A stretch of DNA of 64,000 nt, from contig NZ_AP028156.1 of NCBI RefSeq assembly GCF_033096465.1, forward strand, positions 2,374,501 through 2,438,500, in the 5' to 3' direction. The notes beneath the pieces were generated by a model that saw only the letters and a list, made by a program, of their open reading frames with translations, was not told the DNA's origin and did not search any database. Position numbers and translations under genes: made by a program. Source of the stretch: Blautia luti. Its GTDB lineage: Bacteria; Bacillota; Clostridia; Lachnospirales; Lachnospiraceae. Positions 9,814 to 18,858 of the stretch are shown here, piece by piece (the first letter of the stretch is position 1; the number at the start of each line of letters is the position of its first letter).

Positions 9814-11181
9814 CTAATCACATGCTAGTGCGGCTTTTATCATGATGGCGCACTCCACACGTTTTCTCTGGAGTTCGCATCCGATTTCATAATTGCCTTT
9901 GATATCTCCCTGGAAATGGAATGCATTTGCTGCACATCCACCGCTACAGTAAAAACGCGCGAAGCAGTTTCTGCAGTCTTTCTTTGTGTAAACATTGCAT
10001 CCGCCGAATTCCTTCTGGATCTCCGGTTTCACGATGCCTGCATCTACATTTCCCATGAGATACTGTTCTTCACCAACAAACTGGTGACATGGGTAAAAAT
10101 CACCCCAAGGTGTTACAGCCAGGTACTCTGTTCCTGAACCGCAGCCTGACAGTCTCTTGTATACACAAGGGCCGCCTGTAAGATCGATCATAAAGTGGAA
10201 GAAGTTAAATCCTTTTCCTTCTTTCTCTCTCTTGATCATTTCTTTTGCAAGAGTATCATACTCTTCCATAATCTGCGGGATATCCTCCTCGCGGATCGCA
10301 TACTCCTCTGTATCCGCCGCAACTACAGGCTCTACAGAGATCTGTTTGAATCCAAGATCTGCCAGATGAAGTACATCCTTGGAGAAATCAAGATTATGAT
10401 GTGTAAAAGTACCTCTCACATAATACTTGTCCTGATTTCTGGATTCTGCAAATTTCTGGAACTTCGGCATGATCAGATCATAGCTTCCTGCACCTTTTCT
10501 AAATGGGCGCATGTAGTCATGAACTTCCTTACGTCCGTCCACGCTGAGTACAACGTTGCCCATTTCCTTGTTGCAGAATTCCATCACTTCATCATTCAGA
10601 AGAACTCCGTTTGTTGTCAGAGTAAAACGGAATTTCTTATTATGAAGCTTCTCCTGCTCTCTGCCATATTTGACCAGATCTTTTACAACTTTCCAGTTCA
10701 TCAGCGGCTCTCCGCCGAAGAAGTCTACTTCCAGGTTTCTTCTGGAACCTGAATTGGCGATCAGGAAATCCAGCGCTTTCTTGCCGACTTCATAGGACAT
10801 CAGAGCTCTTCTGCCATGATATTCGCCCTCTTCGGCGAAACAATAGCGGCAGGCCAGATTGCAGTCATGTGCAATGTGCAGGCACAATGCTTTTACAACG
10901 GTCTGCCGGTTGTTTGAAAATTCTTCAATTACATTCTCGTAAACATCTTTTGTAAAAAGCATTCCATCTTCTTTCAACTTGTTACACTCTTTTACAGATG
11001 TTTCGATATCTTCTTTCTTATATTTGTTTCCCAGTTTCTCTGCAATGGTATCTATGTCCAGACCCTCTTCCAGATACGGAAGAACTTCATATGTAACTTC
11101 ATCTACTAGATGGATGCATCCACTGTTGATGTCCAGCACAATATTGAAACCATTGCTTTTATAACGGTGAATCAGACTCAT
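9814..11181 (-). CDS. scfB: SCIFF peptide maturase (radical SAM/SPASM thioether enzyme)
   Basis: A 455-residue radical-SAM enzyme that installs a thioether crosslink in the SCIFF ribosomal peptide encoded just upstream. The first 90 residues are a peptide-recognition (RRE-like) winged-helix region. The AdoMet cluster motif is CNLACRYC near residue 109, and the SPASM region has many cysteines (SGCGSG, FYPCHQF, GGCNVY, CRNCFARFYCSGGC). Length and layout match the family found in almost all Clostridia. An AAAGGA site lies 11 bp before ATG 11181. A stable hairpin separates it from scfA, which fits higher expression of the peptide than of the enzyme. Confidence 0.95.
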   Translation of the reverse strand: MSLIHRYKSNGFNIVLDINSGCIHLVDEVTYEVLPYLEEGLDIDTIAEKLGNKYKKEDIETSVKECNKLKEDGMLFTKDVYENVIEEFSNNRQTVVKALCLHIAHDCNLACRYCFAEEGEYHGRRALMSYEVGKKALDFLIANSGSRRNLEVDFFGGEPLMNWKVVKDLVKYGREQEKLHNKKFRFTLTTNGVLLNDEVMEFCNKEMGNVVLSVDGRKEVHDYMRPFRKGAGSYDLIMPKFQKFAESRNQDKYYVRGTFTHHNLDFSKDVLHLADLGFKQISVEPVVAADTEEYAIREEDIPQIMEEYDTLAKEMIKREKEGKGFNFFHFMIDLTGGPCVYKRLSGCGSGTEYLAVTPWGDFYPCHQFVGEEQYLMGNVDAGIVKPEIQKEFGGCNVYTKKDCRNCFARFYCSGGCAANAFHFQGDIKGNYEIGCELQRKRVECAIMIKAALACD

Positions 11182-11208
11182 TTTAATTAAAATCCTTTCT
11201 AAGCGTAA

Positions 11209-11244
11209 GATAAGCAGCGAAGCACTTACACTCCGCTGCTTATC
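11209..11244 (-). terminator. Hairpin between scfA and scfB (probable attenuator)
   Basis: GATAAGCAGCG (11209-11219) pairs perfectly with CGCTGCTTATC (11234-11244). There is no long U tract on the minus-strand side, so partial read-through into scfB is likely. Confidence 0.6.
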
Positions 11245-11264
11245 TCATTTTTCCATAGCTGGTC

Positions 11265-11405
11265 TTATTTCTGCTCGCAGCTCTGGTTTCCTACTGTACA
11301 GGAAGTTTTACATGCGGACTGGCAGGAAGTCTGGCACTCGCCACATCCACCTTTCTTAACTGTGTTCTGTAAGTTCTTTGTATTCAGGGTTTTGATATGT
11401 TCCAT
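11265..11405 (-). CDS. scfA: SCIFF precursor peptide (six cysteines in forty-five residues)
   Basis: A 46-residue peptide starting MEHIKTLNTKN, with six cysteines spaced in the C-terminal half (GGCGECQTSCQSACKTSC, then one more in GNQSCEQK). This is the ubiquitous clostridial SCIFF peptide, crosslinked by ScfB between a cysteine sulfur and a nearby residue; its biological role is not established. AAGGAGG with 8 bp spacing precedes ATG 11405, a very strong site. It is a short gene that length filters easily miss. Confidence 0.95.
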   Translation of the reverse strand: MEHIKTLNTKNLQNTVKKGGCGECQTSCQSACKTSCTVGNQSCEQK

Positions 11406-11478
11406 AACTCTATCCTCCTTATGTAATTATATTCTTGGCATAGTATACCATAGATTTTCATATTTTGAAAGTTTTTTT

Positions 11479-11829
11479 TTACGACAGCATTCCACCAAGT
11501 GTTCCGCCCCCTGCACACATAAAAAAGCAGGTCACTGCATGGGTTATGCTCATATCCCAATGTCCCCTTACAGCAAAGGAAACAAGCAGTAAAAGCAGGT
11601 AATAGGCGGCCCCTGTTCCTACTCCCCAGAGATATTTATCTCTGTGCAGAATCCTGCCTGCCATAAATCCTCCCATAAAACACGCAAGCACATATACTAC
11701 TGTAATTCCCACGTCAACCACAGTTTCCCCCAGATCAAAGGAAAACAGCGCAAATGCCAGCAAAAGCAGAAGTACACCCGTCAGTGCATATGCGAACAGC
11801 AGCGATTTCAAAACAGCTCTTATTCTCAT
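11479..11829 (-). CDS. TIGR04086-family membrane protein
   Basis: A 116-residue protein with four hydrophobic segments (about residues 8-30, 38-58, 66-86, 95-115) and glycine-rich turns (CFMGGFMAGR, GGGTLGGML). It matches the small TIGR04086 membrane family of Clostridia, which often lies near secDF and scfA; function unknown. GGAGGG lies 7 bp upstream of ATG 11829. Confidence 0.75.
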   Translation of the reverse strand: MRIRAVLKSLLFAYALTGVLLLLLAFALFSFDLGETVVDVGITVVYVLACFMGGFMAGRILHRDKYLWGVGTGAAYYLLLLLVSFAVRGHWDMSITHAVTCFFMCAGGGTLGGMLS

Positions 11830-11880
11830 GTCTTTCCCTCCTGCTTAAATATATGGAAAGAATATTTATGTTATTCTATC

Positions 11881-13431
11881 TTATTTCTTTTTCTTCTTCA
11901 GGAAAACAACGGCTCCTATGACCACGACTGCCGCTGCGATCAGAACAACAAACGGCACAATATTTGTGGTATCACCAGTTTCCACACTGTTCTGTCTGGA
12001 AGCATTGCTGTCCTCTGCCTGACTGTCATCAGAGGAAGCGTCTGATGCATCTGCTGCCGCACTGTTATCAGAGCTGTCCAGACCTGTATTCTGCTCATTT
12101 CCTGAAGCTGTACTGCTGTTTCCTGTATCTGAAACAGGTGTTACTGTTACCGGTGCTGCTGTAGGTGTTGCTGCCTGTGAATCAGAGCCGCTGTTCGGTC
12201 CCACCAGCTGTTTGCTGCCTGCAATTCCGAAAGGACTGAATGAATGAGTACTGAACACCATCACATCCCCCTCCACACTTGGAATGATCGTTTCCGTAGC
12301 ACCATTATCCAGAAGATGCTCGATGGTATACTGATATCCTTCTTTGACAGGAACTGTCACACTGATATATTCGCCGCTTGGGATTTCATATTCTGTATTA
12401 TTCTGCAGATCCCAGAGTTCAAATTCATAGGACTGGAAAATCATGGCATCATCTTCATTGGTAAACTGATAGTTGTCTCCGCTTGATACTCTGAACTGAA
12501 CATACCATGGCAGATTGATCCCGCTCACCGTAATGCCATTACAGGTATGATTAATGTCTGCCCTTTCTTCTTTCTCTGTTTCAGAAATACTGTCATCAGC
12601 ATCTTCTGGACGATCATCTTTCTGTTCCGGCTGAATTGGATTGTCAAAAATATTGTCAGATGGTTCTGGTGTTTCCGTAAGTTCTGGATCTTTCTGCTGA
12701 TCTTCATCTTCTGATTCAGACGGGGTTTCTGTCACAGACAAAACAGGAGTTACTGACGGATCCTCGGATGGAACTTCTTCAGAGGTATCTGCAGGAGCTT
12801 CAGATACTGCCGGTGTCTGTTCTGCAGCTGATGAGTCCTCTGCATCTGGTGTCTCTTCGCCGTTTTCAGATGGTTCTTCTGATTCTCCCTTATCTTCCGT
12901 TTCTTCAGGTGTTACTGTTACCTGTGCATCCTCTGCCGAGTCTGTCTCTTCTTTATTTGCAGTATCTGTATTCTCTGTCGTATCTTCTGCTGTGTCTTCG
13001 TCCGGATCCTCTTCATCCGTGTCCGCCAAGTCATCACCGAAATCTGCAACAACAACATTTATGTATCCCACTACCTGTCCGGACTCTTCATCCCATCCTT
13101 CCAGATGGCTTAAATCCTGTCCTTCTGCAGGTGTCAGGAGCACCTGACAGGATTCAACTCTTTTCGTAGGAACATAGCTTCCATCTGCCCATTCCAGAAT
13201 GCCGTACTCATTCCCCGGGAGTGTGATATTTTCCAGCTCTGTAGGTTCGCTGATCGTAATATTATCAGGAATCACATCTGCCAGTGTTTCCTGTCCCTGT
13301 GCTGCATTTACAGATGTCATGCTAACAGGAACCTGACCGGTGATCAAGGCTGCTGTTAATACCGCTGCTGCCAGAAAACCTGCTCTTTTTGTATATTTAT
13401 TATTTTTGATCATTCTATTTCTATTTGACAT
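11881..13431 (-). CDS. Secreted cell-surface protein with acidic repeat-rich region and C-terminal anchor
   Basis: A 516-residue exported protein. Residues 1-44 form a signal peptide (basic start, hydrophobic AAAVLTAALITG, VNAAQ cleavage zone). A small domain of about 90 residues follows, then about 140 residues dominated by Asp, Glu, Thr, Ser and Pro (low complexity, probably a wall-spanning stalk), a second folded part (near residues 290-400), a Ser/Ala/Asp linker, and an anchor made of SVETGDTTN, a hydrophobic helix and KKKKK. The anchor looks like a sortase signal in which LPxTG is reduced to VETGD. No function is recognisable; adhesion or sensing is possible. A palindromic operator lies upstream. 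Confidence 0.7.
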   Translation of the reverse strand: MSNRNRMIKNNKYTKRAGFLAAAVLTAALITGQVPVSMTSVNAAQGQETLADVIPDNITISEPTELENITLPGNEYGILEWADGSYVPTKRVESCQVLLTPAEGQDLSHLEGWDEESGQVVGYINVVVADFGDDLADTDEEDPDEDTAEDTTENTDTANKEETDSAEDAQVTVTPEETEDKGESEEPSENGEETPDAEDSSAAEQTPAVSEAPADTSEEVPSEDPSVTPVLSVTETPSESEDEDQQKDPELTETPEPSDNIFDNPIQPEQKDDRPEDADDSISETEKEERADINHTCNGITVSGINLPWYVQFRVSSGDNYQFTNEDDAMIFQSYEFELWDLQNNTEYEIPSGEYISVTVPVKEGYQYTIEHLLDNGATETIIPSVEGDVMVFSTHSFSPFGIAGSKQLVGPNSGSDSQAATPTAAPVTVTPVSDTGNSSTASGNEQNTGLDSSDNSAAADASDASSDDSQAEDSNASRQNSVETGDTTNIVPFVVLIAAAVVVIGAVVFLKKKKK

Positions 13432-13523
13432 ATTTACACCTCTATATTATTCGACTGTTCGACTTATATTCTCTATTTTTCTTAATATTTTTAATTTATC
13501 TGTACTGATTTCTGTTTTATATG

Positions 13524-13540
13524 ACACGATAATATCGTGT
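13524..13540 (-). promoter_or_regulatory. Palindromic operator candidate ACACGATA-A-TATCGTGT
   Basis: Eight-base perfect arms with a single central base. On the minus strand it overlaps a possible -10 (TATTAT, 16 bp from TTGATA), about 90 bp ahead of the surface-protein start, so a dimeric repressor could control that gene. The regulator is unknown. Confidence 0.45.
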
Positions 13541-13752
13541 GTTTATATCTTATCAAAACAAATTGATTTTGTAAACATTTTGTAACATAATTTTCAATAA
13601 TATTTTTCACCTGTATCACATTTCTATCAGAAAATGCGGAAAAAAAATCTTTTTTCCATAATACAGGCAAATTTTGTCGAATGAATTATAGCACAAATTA
13701 TTTTGTTCTGACACCCCCATTTTCACATTTTTCATGTGTAATTTTCTTTTTC

Positions 13753-13781
13753 TTGATTTTCAATAAGAAATCATGTATATT
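13753..13781 (+). promoter_or_regulatory. Sigma-A promoter of the CorC/HlyC gene
   Basis: TTGATT, 17-bp spacer, TATATT, ending 66 bp before the start codon. Confidence 0.6.
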
Positions 13782-13847
13782 CTTTAATAAAAATGATAAA
13801 AACAATTTCAGCCTGTTACAGACTGTCAATATAAAGGAGTGAATATT

Positions 13848-15131
13848 TTGGATTCAGGTATTATTTTTCAGGCAATTACAGTTCTTATATTGATCGCACT
13901 CTCTGCCTTTTTCTCTTCCGCAGAGACATCCATGACCACTGTAAACAAAATAAGGATACAGGCTCTGTCCGAACAGGGTGACAGGCGGGCGATCATTCTG
14001 GAAAAAGTCATTTCCGACTCTCCAAAAATGCTCAGCACTATTCTCATAGGAAATAATATTGTAAATATGTCTGCATCTTCCCTGATGACTACTCTGACCA
14101 TCCGGGTATTCGGTAATGTATATGTAGGTATTGCCACAGGAATCCTCACCTTACTGATCCTGATCTTCGGTGAGATCACCCCGAAAAATCTGGCAACCAT
14201 CCATTCCGAAAAATTTGCACTGGCCTATGCCAGAGTGATCTACGGACTGACAGTGTTCCTTACACCTGTAGTATTTATTGTCAACAAGATCACAGACTGT
14301 GTACTTGCACTTTTCCATGTAGACCCCAATGCCAAGGCCAATTCCATGACGGAACATGAGCTGCGTACCCTGGTCAATGTAGGTCAGAAAGAAGGCGTCA
14401 TTGAAAGCGAAGAAAAGCAGATGATCTATAATGTTTTTGACTTTGGTGATTCCATCGCCAGAGATGTTATGATCCCCCGCATTGATATGACCTTTGTAAA
14501 TGTGGATTCTACTTATAAAGAGCTGATGGAAATTTTCAAAGAAGATATGCATACACGTTTCCCTGTGTATGAAGATAATACCGACAATGTCATCGGCATT
14601 ATTAATATGAAAGATCTGCTGGTTTACCCAAAAGAACAGCCTTTTTCTATCCGTGCCATTCTTCGTGAACCATATTTCACCTATGAACATAAATCCACAG
14701 CAGATCTGATGATCGAGATGCGTAAGGCGTCTGTAAACCTGGCTATCGTGCTGGACGAATACGGTGCCACCGCAGGACTTGTCACTCTGGAAGATCTTCT
14801 GGAAGAAATCGTAGGTGAGATCCGCGATGAATACGATGCTGACGAAGCTGAAGATATCAAAGAAATTCAACCAGGAAGAGAATATCTTGCTCTTGGCTCT
14901 GCCAAACTGGATGATATCAATGAAACCATCGGCACAGAACTGGCTTCCGAAGATTATGATTCCATCGGAGGCTATATCATCGAACAGCTGGACTGCCTTC
15001 CAAAAGACGGCCAGTCCGTTACTCTGGAAAGCGGTATCCGCCTGGTAGTTGACCGTATCGATAAAAACAGAATTGAACTTGTCCATATCTGGCTTCCTGA
15101 AAAACAGGAAGATCCAGATTCTGATGAATAA
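13848..15131 (+). CDS. CNNM/CorC-family membrane protein (HlyC/CorC, YtfL-like)
   Basis: A 427-residue protein with a four-helix CNNM (DUF21) membrane domain (residues 1-190, motif FFSSAETSMTTVNKIR), a pair of CBS domains (about 205-330, with RDVMIPRIDM) and a C-terminal CorC/HlyC domain (about 345-420). The family takes part in magnesium or cobalt export and divalent-metal balance; the old name hemolysin is misleading. I choose TTG 13848 because AAGGAG ends 8 bp before it; GTG 13839 overlaps that site. Expressed from its own promoter, with a hairpin terminator at the stop. Confidence 0.88.
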   Translation: MDSGIIFQAITVLILIALSAFFSSAETSMTTVNKIRIQALSEQGDRRAIILEKVISDSPKMLSTILIGNNIVNMSASSLMTTLTIRVFGNVYVGIATGILTLLILIFGEITPKNLATIHSEKFALAYARVIYGLTVFLTPVVFIVNKITDCVLALFHVDPNAKANSMTEHELRTLVNVGQKEGVIESEEKQMIYNVFDFGDSIARDVMIPRIDMTFVNVDSTYKELMEIFKEDMHTRFPVYEDNTDNVIGIINMKDLLVYPKEQPFSIRAILREPYFTYEHKSTADLMIEMRKASVNLAIVLDEYGATAGLVTLEDLLEEIVGEIRDEYDADEAEDIKEIQPGREYLALGSAKLDDINETIGTELASEDYDSIGGYIIEQLDCLPKDGQSVTLESGIRLVVDRIDKNRIELVHIWLPEKQEDPDSDE

Positions 15132-15157
15132 AAGCCGGGAATCCGGCTTTTATTTTT
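15130..15157. terminator. Bidirectional terminator between convergent genes
   Basis: AAAAGCCGG (15130-15138) pairs with CCGGCTTTT (15143-15151), followed on the plus strand by ATTTTT. The A tract on the other side lets it serve the YdcF gene too. Confidence 0.8.
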
Positions 15158-15749
15158 GCAACATCAGCGAAAACTGTTTTATGATCCTAGTGATCTCACC
15201 TGTAACTGCGTCAATCCCTTCTTCCGTTTTTCTCCAGTTCTGTTTATTAATCCCGTCCGTTTCTGAAGGCACTACATAGAATCTGGTTTCCGGATACAAA
15301 AGCTGATAATACATAAGCGCTCTTCTGCTGTGATAATTTTTACAGCACAGGATCGCCTTTTTTATATTCAGTCCTGCCTGATCCGTCACCTGTCTGGAAT
15401 AAATTGCATTTTCATAAGTAAATGTTGCCATGTCTTCCCTGAGGATCCGCTCTTTTGGAACTCCATTCTTTATCAGGACATCCCTGAGAAATTCCCACTC
15501 TGTTTCATAAGTTCCATTATATATGTCCCCTTTTGCCAAGACTCCCGAAAACTTCTGATTTATCACACTGTAGCGTCCGCTTGGCAGCACCCAGGCTGCC
15601 ATTCCTTCTTTATACAGCCTGGCTGCCTGTTCTGCCATCTGCGGATAACCGTTTCCAGGAACAAAAATAATGTCTGCCTGCTCCGGTTTGCTTTCTACAA
15701 AAATAAAATTCTCCGTATCTTCCAGAAATTCAGGATATGTCTGCTTCAT
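15150..15749 (-). CDS. YdcF/SanA-family (DUF218) protein
   Basis: A 199-residue protein of the DUF218 fold: ADIIFVPGNGYP near residue 25, LPSGRYS near 55, ENA near 112 and LCCKNYHSRRALMYY near 135 are the conserved blocks. Family members bind nucleotides or AdoMet and some affect the cell envelope; the reaction is not known. There is no signal peptide or membrane helix, unlike many envelope-bound members. It ends within the terminator of the convergent CorC-like gene and lies 80 bp downstream of the amidase gene. Confidence 0.8.
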   Translation of the reverse strand: MKQTYPEFLEDTENFIFVESKPEQADIIFVPGNGYPQMAEQAARLYKEGMAAWVLPSGRYSVINQKFSGVLAKGDIYNGTYETEWEFLRDVLIKNGVPKERILREDMATFTYENAIYSRQVTDQAGLNIKKAILCCKNYHSRRALMYYQLLYPETRFYVVPSETDGINKQNWRKTEEGIDAVTGEITRIIKQFSLMLQK

Positions 15750-15829
15750 CCTATTGTCTCTCCATTTCTCTGTATTTTTTCAGATTATATCACATTCTTC
15801 CTGACAGATAAAGTAACCCCTCTGCCATC

Positions 15830-16594
15830 TTATCTCGTAACGATCACTGTGCTGTATCCGTCATCCCGCAGCCGCTGCTCCATGTTTACTGCATTCCCAA
15901 TCTGCTGATATGCTCCGGTCTGTACTTTATACAGTCCGTTCTCATGCAGCAAAAATGCCGGATATCCTTTCTCAAGAAGCTGATACAACATGCGATCTGC
16001 ATTTTCCCTTTTCCTAAAAGATCCTGTCTGTACCCGGTAATACAAAGGTTCCTCCACTGTCTCCTGATCCAGGGTTCCCAGTATAGCTTCGGCAATGCTT
16101 CTGGCAATCTGGTCGAATTTTTCATCAAACAGTTTATTATCCTCATCTGAATTAATGAAACCTGTTTCGATGAGCAGTGCCGGCATCTTTGTTCTGCGCA
16201 GAACTACAAGTCCCGGCCTTTCTTTCACTCCGATTTCCCGGAATCCCAGTTCTCCAAGTGCTCCTACAATATTCTCTGCCATCTGGTACTTTATCCCACT
16301 TTTATCATAAACCAGCACTTCTACCCCATTATACTGGTTATCTTTCGAGCTGCTGTTTCTGTGAAAAGAAATAAAATAGTCCACACCTGCCTGATTAGCC
16401 AGCTGTGCTTTCTCAAATGGTGTCTGATAAACATCTGTTGTCCTGGTATAAGAAACATTAATTCCGTTATCCTCCAGAATCTTCCCCACAGCCAGTGCCA
16501 GTTTCAGATTATCATCCTTTTCCTGACGTCCCTTATATACTGCACCCGGATCCTGTCCGCCGTGTCCTGCATCCAGCATGATCGAATAAGCCAT
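15830..16594 (-). CDS. N-acetylmuramoyl-L-alanine amidase with C-terminal SPOR domain (CwlC-like)
   Basis: A 254-residue zinc amidase that cuts the bond between muramic acid and the stem peptide of the cell wall. The Amidase_3 domain (residues 3-172) shows the zinc ligands in LDAGHGG, the glutamate of KDDN and SFHRN, and the catalytic ETGF glutamate. A SPOR peptidoglycan-binding domain follows (about 185-254, YYRVQTGSF and LYKVQTGAY). There is no signal peptide, as in Bacillus CwlC, which lyses the mother cell from inside during sporulation; that role is an inference here. Confidence 0.88.
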   Translation of the reverse strand: MAYSIMLDAGHGGQDPGAVYKGRQEKDDNLKLALAVGKILEDNGINVSYTRTTDVYQTPFEKAQLANQAGVDYFISFHRNSSSKDNQYNGVEVLVYDKSGIKYQMAENIVGALGELGFREIGVKERPGLVVLRRTKMPALLIETGFINSDEDNKLFDEKFDQIARSIAEAILGTLDQETVEEPLYYRVQTGSFRKRENADRMLYQLLEKGYPAFLLHENGLYKVQTGAYQQIGNAVNMEQRLRDDGYSTVIVTR

Positions 16595-16733
16595 AATATA
16601 TCCCTTCCTTTTTCTGCCTGTGCTGTTTTATGCACCGACAGAAGAAATCATTTCTGTTTCATTATATGTTTTCCTTTTCTTCATGGTTCCCTTTTGTATC
16701 CCTTATTTAATTCTTTAACTTTCAATATACTTC

Positions 16734-16762
16734 TTGACTTTTAAGCGTTAAAGCATTATACT
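16734..16762 (+). promoter_or_regulatory. Strong sigma-A promoter of the ABC importer operon
   Basis: TTGACT, 17-bp spacer, TATACT. Only 45 bp separate the -10 from the start codon, so there is no room for a T-box or riboswitch leader. Confidence 0.8.
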
Positions 16763-16807
16763 GAAAAAGTCAATTTATTCCAAATATAATTTTAGGAGGA
16801 ACCATAT

Positions 16808-17848
16808 ATGAAAAGAAAAGCATTAACCATCACTCTTGCCGCAGTCATGGCAATGGGAACATGCGCAGTAACAGCAAGTGCCGCTGACGGAGATACATAT
16901 AATATCGGTATCTGCCAGCTTGTACAACATGACGCTCTTGATGCAGCAACACAGGGATTCAAAGATGAAGTTATCAAAGAACTCGGTGAAGAGGCAGTTA
17001 CATTTGATGAGCAGAACGCACAGGGTGATTCCAATACCTGTTCAACAATCGTTAACAGCTTTGTTTCCAACAACGTTGACCTGATCCTTGCAAACGCAAC
17101 TCCGGCTCTTCAGGCTGCAGCAGCTGGAACAAGTGATATCCCGATCCTTGGAACTTCCGTTACAGAATACGGCGTTGCACTTGGACTTGATGATTTCGAT
17201 GGAACTGTAGGCGGAAATATTTCCGGAACTGCAGACCTCGCACCACTTGATGAGCAGGCTGCAATGCTTAACGAACTTTTCCCTGATGCCAAGAATGTAG
17301 GACTTCTCTACTGTTCAGCAGAAGCGAATTCCCAGTATCAGGTAGATACAGTAAAAGATGCACTGGAAAAACTCGGATACACCTGTGAATATTATGCATT
17401 CTCTGATTCCAACGATCTCTCTTCCGTTGTTACAACAGCTGCCGATGCAAGCGATGTGATCTATGTACCGACAGATAATACTGTTGCATCTAACACAGAA
17501 ATCATCAACAACATCTGCCTTCCGGCAAAAGTTCCGGTAATCGCAGGTGAAGAGGGAATCTGCAACGGATGTGGTGTTGCAACTCTTTCCATCAGCTACT
17601 ATGACCTGGGTGTTACAACCGGTAAAATGGCCGTTAAGATCTTAAAAGACGGAGAAGACATTTCCACAATGCCAATTGAATATGCACCTAACTTTACCAA
17701 AGAATATAACAAAGATATCTGTGAAGAACTCGGCGTTACTGTTCCGGATGACTATGTAGCTATCGGAGAAGCTTCCGATGACACAAAAGAAGCTGCTGAC
17801 GACACAGCCGAAGAAACAGCAGATGATACGGAAGAAGCTGCTGAATAA
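16808..17848 (+). CDS. ABC transporter substrate-binding protein (TrpX-like, ABC_sub_bind)
   Basis: A 346-residue periplasmic-binding-protein-fold protein (fold about residues 30-320) of the family whose best-known member is TrpX. The signal peptide (1-25) ends in TASAADG, a type I cleavage site; no usable lipobox is present, odd for a Gram-positive binding protein. The last 25 residues are a repeated acidic tail (DDT/EEA). AGGAGG lies 8 bp before the ATG. First gene of a three-gene importer operon. The substrate is uncertain: tryptophan or another small organic molecule, and the usual Trp T-box is absent. Confidence 0.85.
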   Translation: MKRKALTITLAAVMAMGTCAVTASAADGDTYNIGICQLVQHDALDAATQGFKDEVIKELGEEAVTFDEQNAQGDSNTCSTIVNSFVSNNVDLILANATPALQAAAAGTSDIPILGTSVTEYGVALGLDDFDGTVGGNISGTADLAPLDEQAAMLNELFPDAKNVGLLYCSAEANSQYQVDTVKDALEKLGYTCEYYAFSDSNDLSSVVTTAADASDVIYVPTDNTVASNTEIINNICLPAKVPVIAGEEGICNGCGVATLSISYYDLGVTTGKMAVKILKDGEDISTMPIEYAPNFTKEYNKDICEELGVTVPDDYVAIGEASDDTKEAADDTAEETADDTEEAAE

Positions 17849-17938
17849 GATCAGAATAAAATTTAACTTATATGCGATCAGCGGGAAAGGTTTTGACACC
17901 TCTCTCGCTTTTCGCGTCTCAACAGGAGGAAATAACAA

Positions 17939-18856
17939 ATGCAAATTATGACATTAATCGCTGCACTTCCCGGTGCAGTGGCTCAGGGTCTGATCTGGGG
18001 AATTATGGCGATCGGAGTTTATCTCACTTTCCGTATCCTGGATATTGCAGACCTTACCGTTGATGGAACCATGTGTACCGGTGGCGCAGTATGTATTATG
18101 ATGATGCTTTCCGGACATAACGTCTGGATTTCTATGCTGGCAGCTACCCTCGCCGGAATGCTCGCCGGTCTTGTAACCGGAATCTTTCACACATTTATGG
18201 GAATCCCGGCAATCCTTGCCGGAATCCTGACACAGTTGTCCCTGTATTCCATCAACCTGAAGATCATGGGAAAAGCCAATCAGGCGATCAATGTTGACAA
18301 ATACAATCTTCTGGTTTCCCTGCGCCATATTAAGAATACAGACCTTTCCAAGAACACCATTTTTATCGTAGCAGTTATGTGCGTTATTCTTATCGCTGTT
18401 CTCTACTGGTTCTTCGGAACAGAACTTGGTTCTTCCCTTCGTGCAACCGGATGTAACCCGAATATGTCCCGTGCGCAGGGTATCAACACCAGCATGAACA
18501 AAGTTCTGGGGCTTATGATCTCCAATGGTCTGGTAGGACTTTCCAGTGCACTCCTTGCACAGTATCAGGGATTCGCAGATGTCAACATGGGACGTGGTTC
18601 CATCGTTATCGGTCTGGCTGCTGTTATTATCGGTGAAGCGATCTTCGGACGTATTTTCCGAAATTTTGCCCTTCGCCTGACAGCTGTTATCCTTGGTTCC
18701 ATCCTGTATTACCTGGTACTTCAGGTTGTTATCTGGATGGGTATCGATACAGACCTGCTGAAAATGCTCTCTGCCATCGTGGTTGCCCTCTTCCTCGCAT
18801 TTCCATACTGGAAAGGCAAATACTTCAGTAAACCAGTAAAAAGGGGAGGTAAATAA
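17939..18856 (+). CDS. ABC transporter permease (TrpY-like, BPD_transp_2)
   Basis: A 305-residue integral membrane subunit with about eight to nine helices, of the branched-chain-amino-acid/ribose permease fold. Blocks GLIWGIMAIGVYLTFRILDI at the start, GSSLRATGCNPNMSRAQGI mid-protein (the cytoplasmic coupling loop) and VIIGEAIFG are typical. AGGAGG precedes ATG 17939. It lies 90 bp after the binding-protein gene and 2 bp before the ATPase gene. Confidence 0.88.
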   Translation: MQIMTLIAALPGAVAQGLIWGIMAIGVYLTFRILDIADLTVDGTMCTGGAVCIMMMLSGHNVWISMLAATLAGMLAGLVTGIFHTFMGIPAILAGILTQLSLYSINLKIMGKANQAINVDKYNLLVSLRHIKNTDLSKNTIFIVAVMCVILIAVLYWFFGTELGSSLRATGCNPNMSRAQGINTSMNKVLGLMISNGLVGLSSALLAQYQGFADVNMGRGSIVIGLAAVIIGEAIFGRIFRNFALRLTAVILGSILYYLVLQVVIWMGIDTDLLKMLSAIVVALFLAFPYWKGKYFSKPVKRGGK

Positions 18857-18858
18857 AA

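Larger units (their letters stand above)
13432..13847. other. AT-rich divergent intergenic region
   Basis: A 416-bp spacer between the surface-protein gene (minus) and the CorC-like gene (plus). It holds a palindrome at 13524-13540 and a plus-strand promoter at 13753-13781; I see no RNA gene or riboswitch fold in the rest. Confidence 0.6.

Noticed and set aside
16595..16807. Trp T-box leader for the TrpX-like operon
   Set aside because: The promoter -10 is only 45 bp from the start codon, leaving no space for a T-box.
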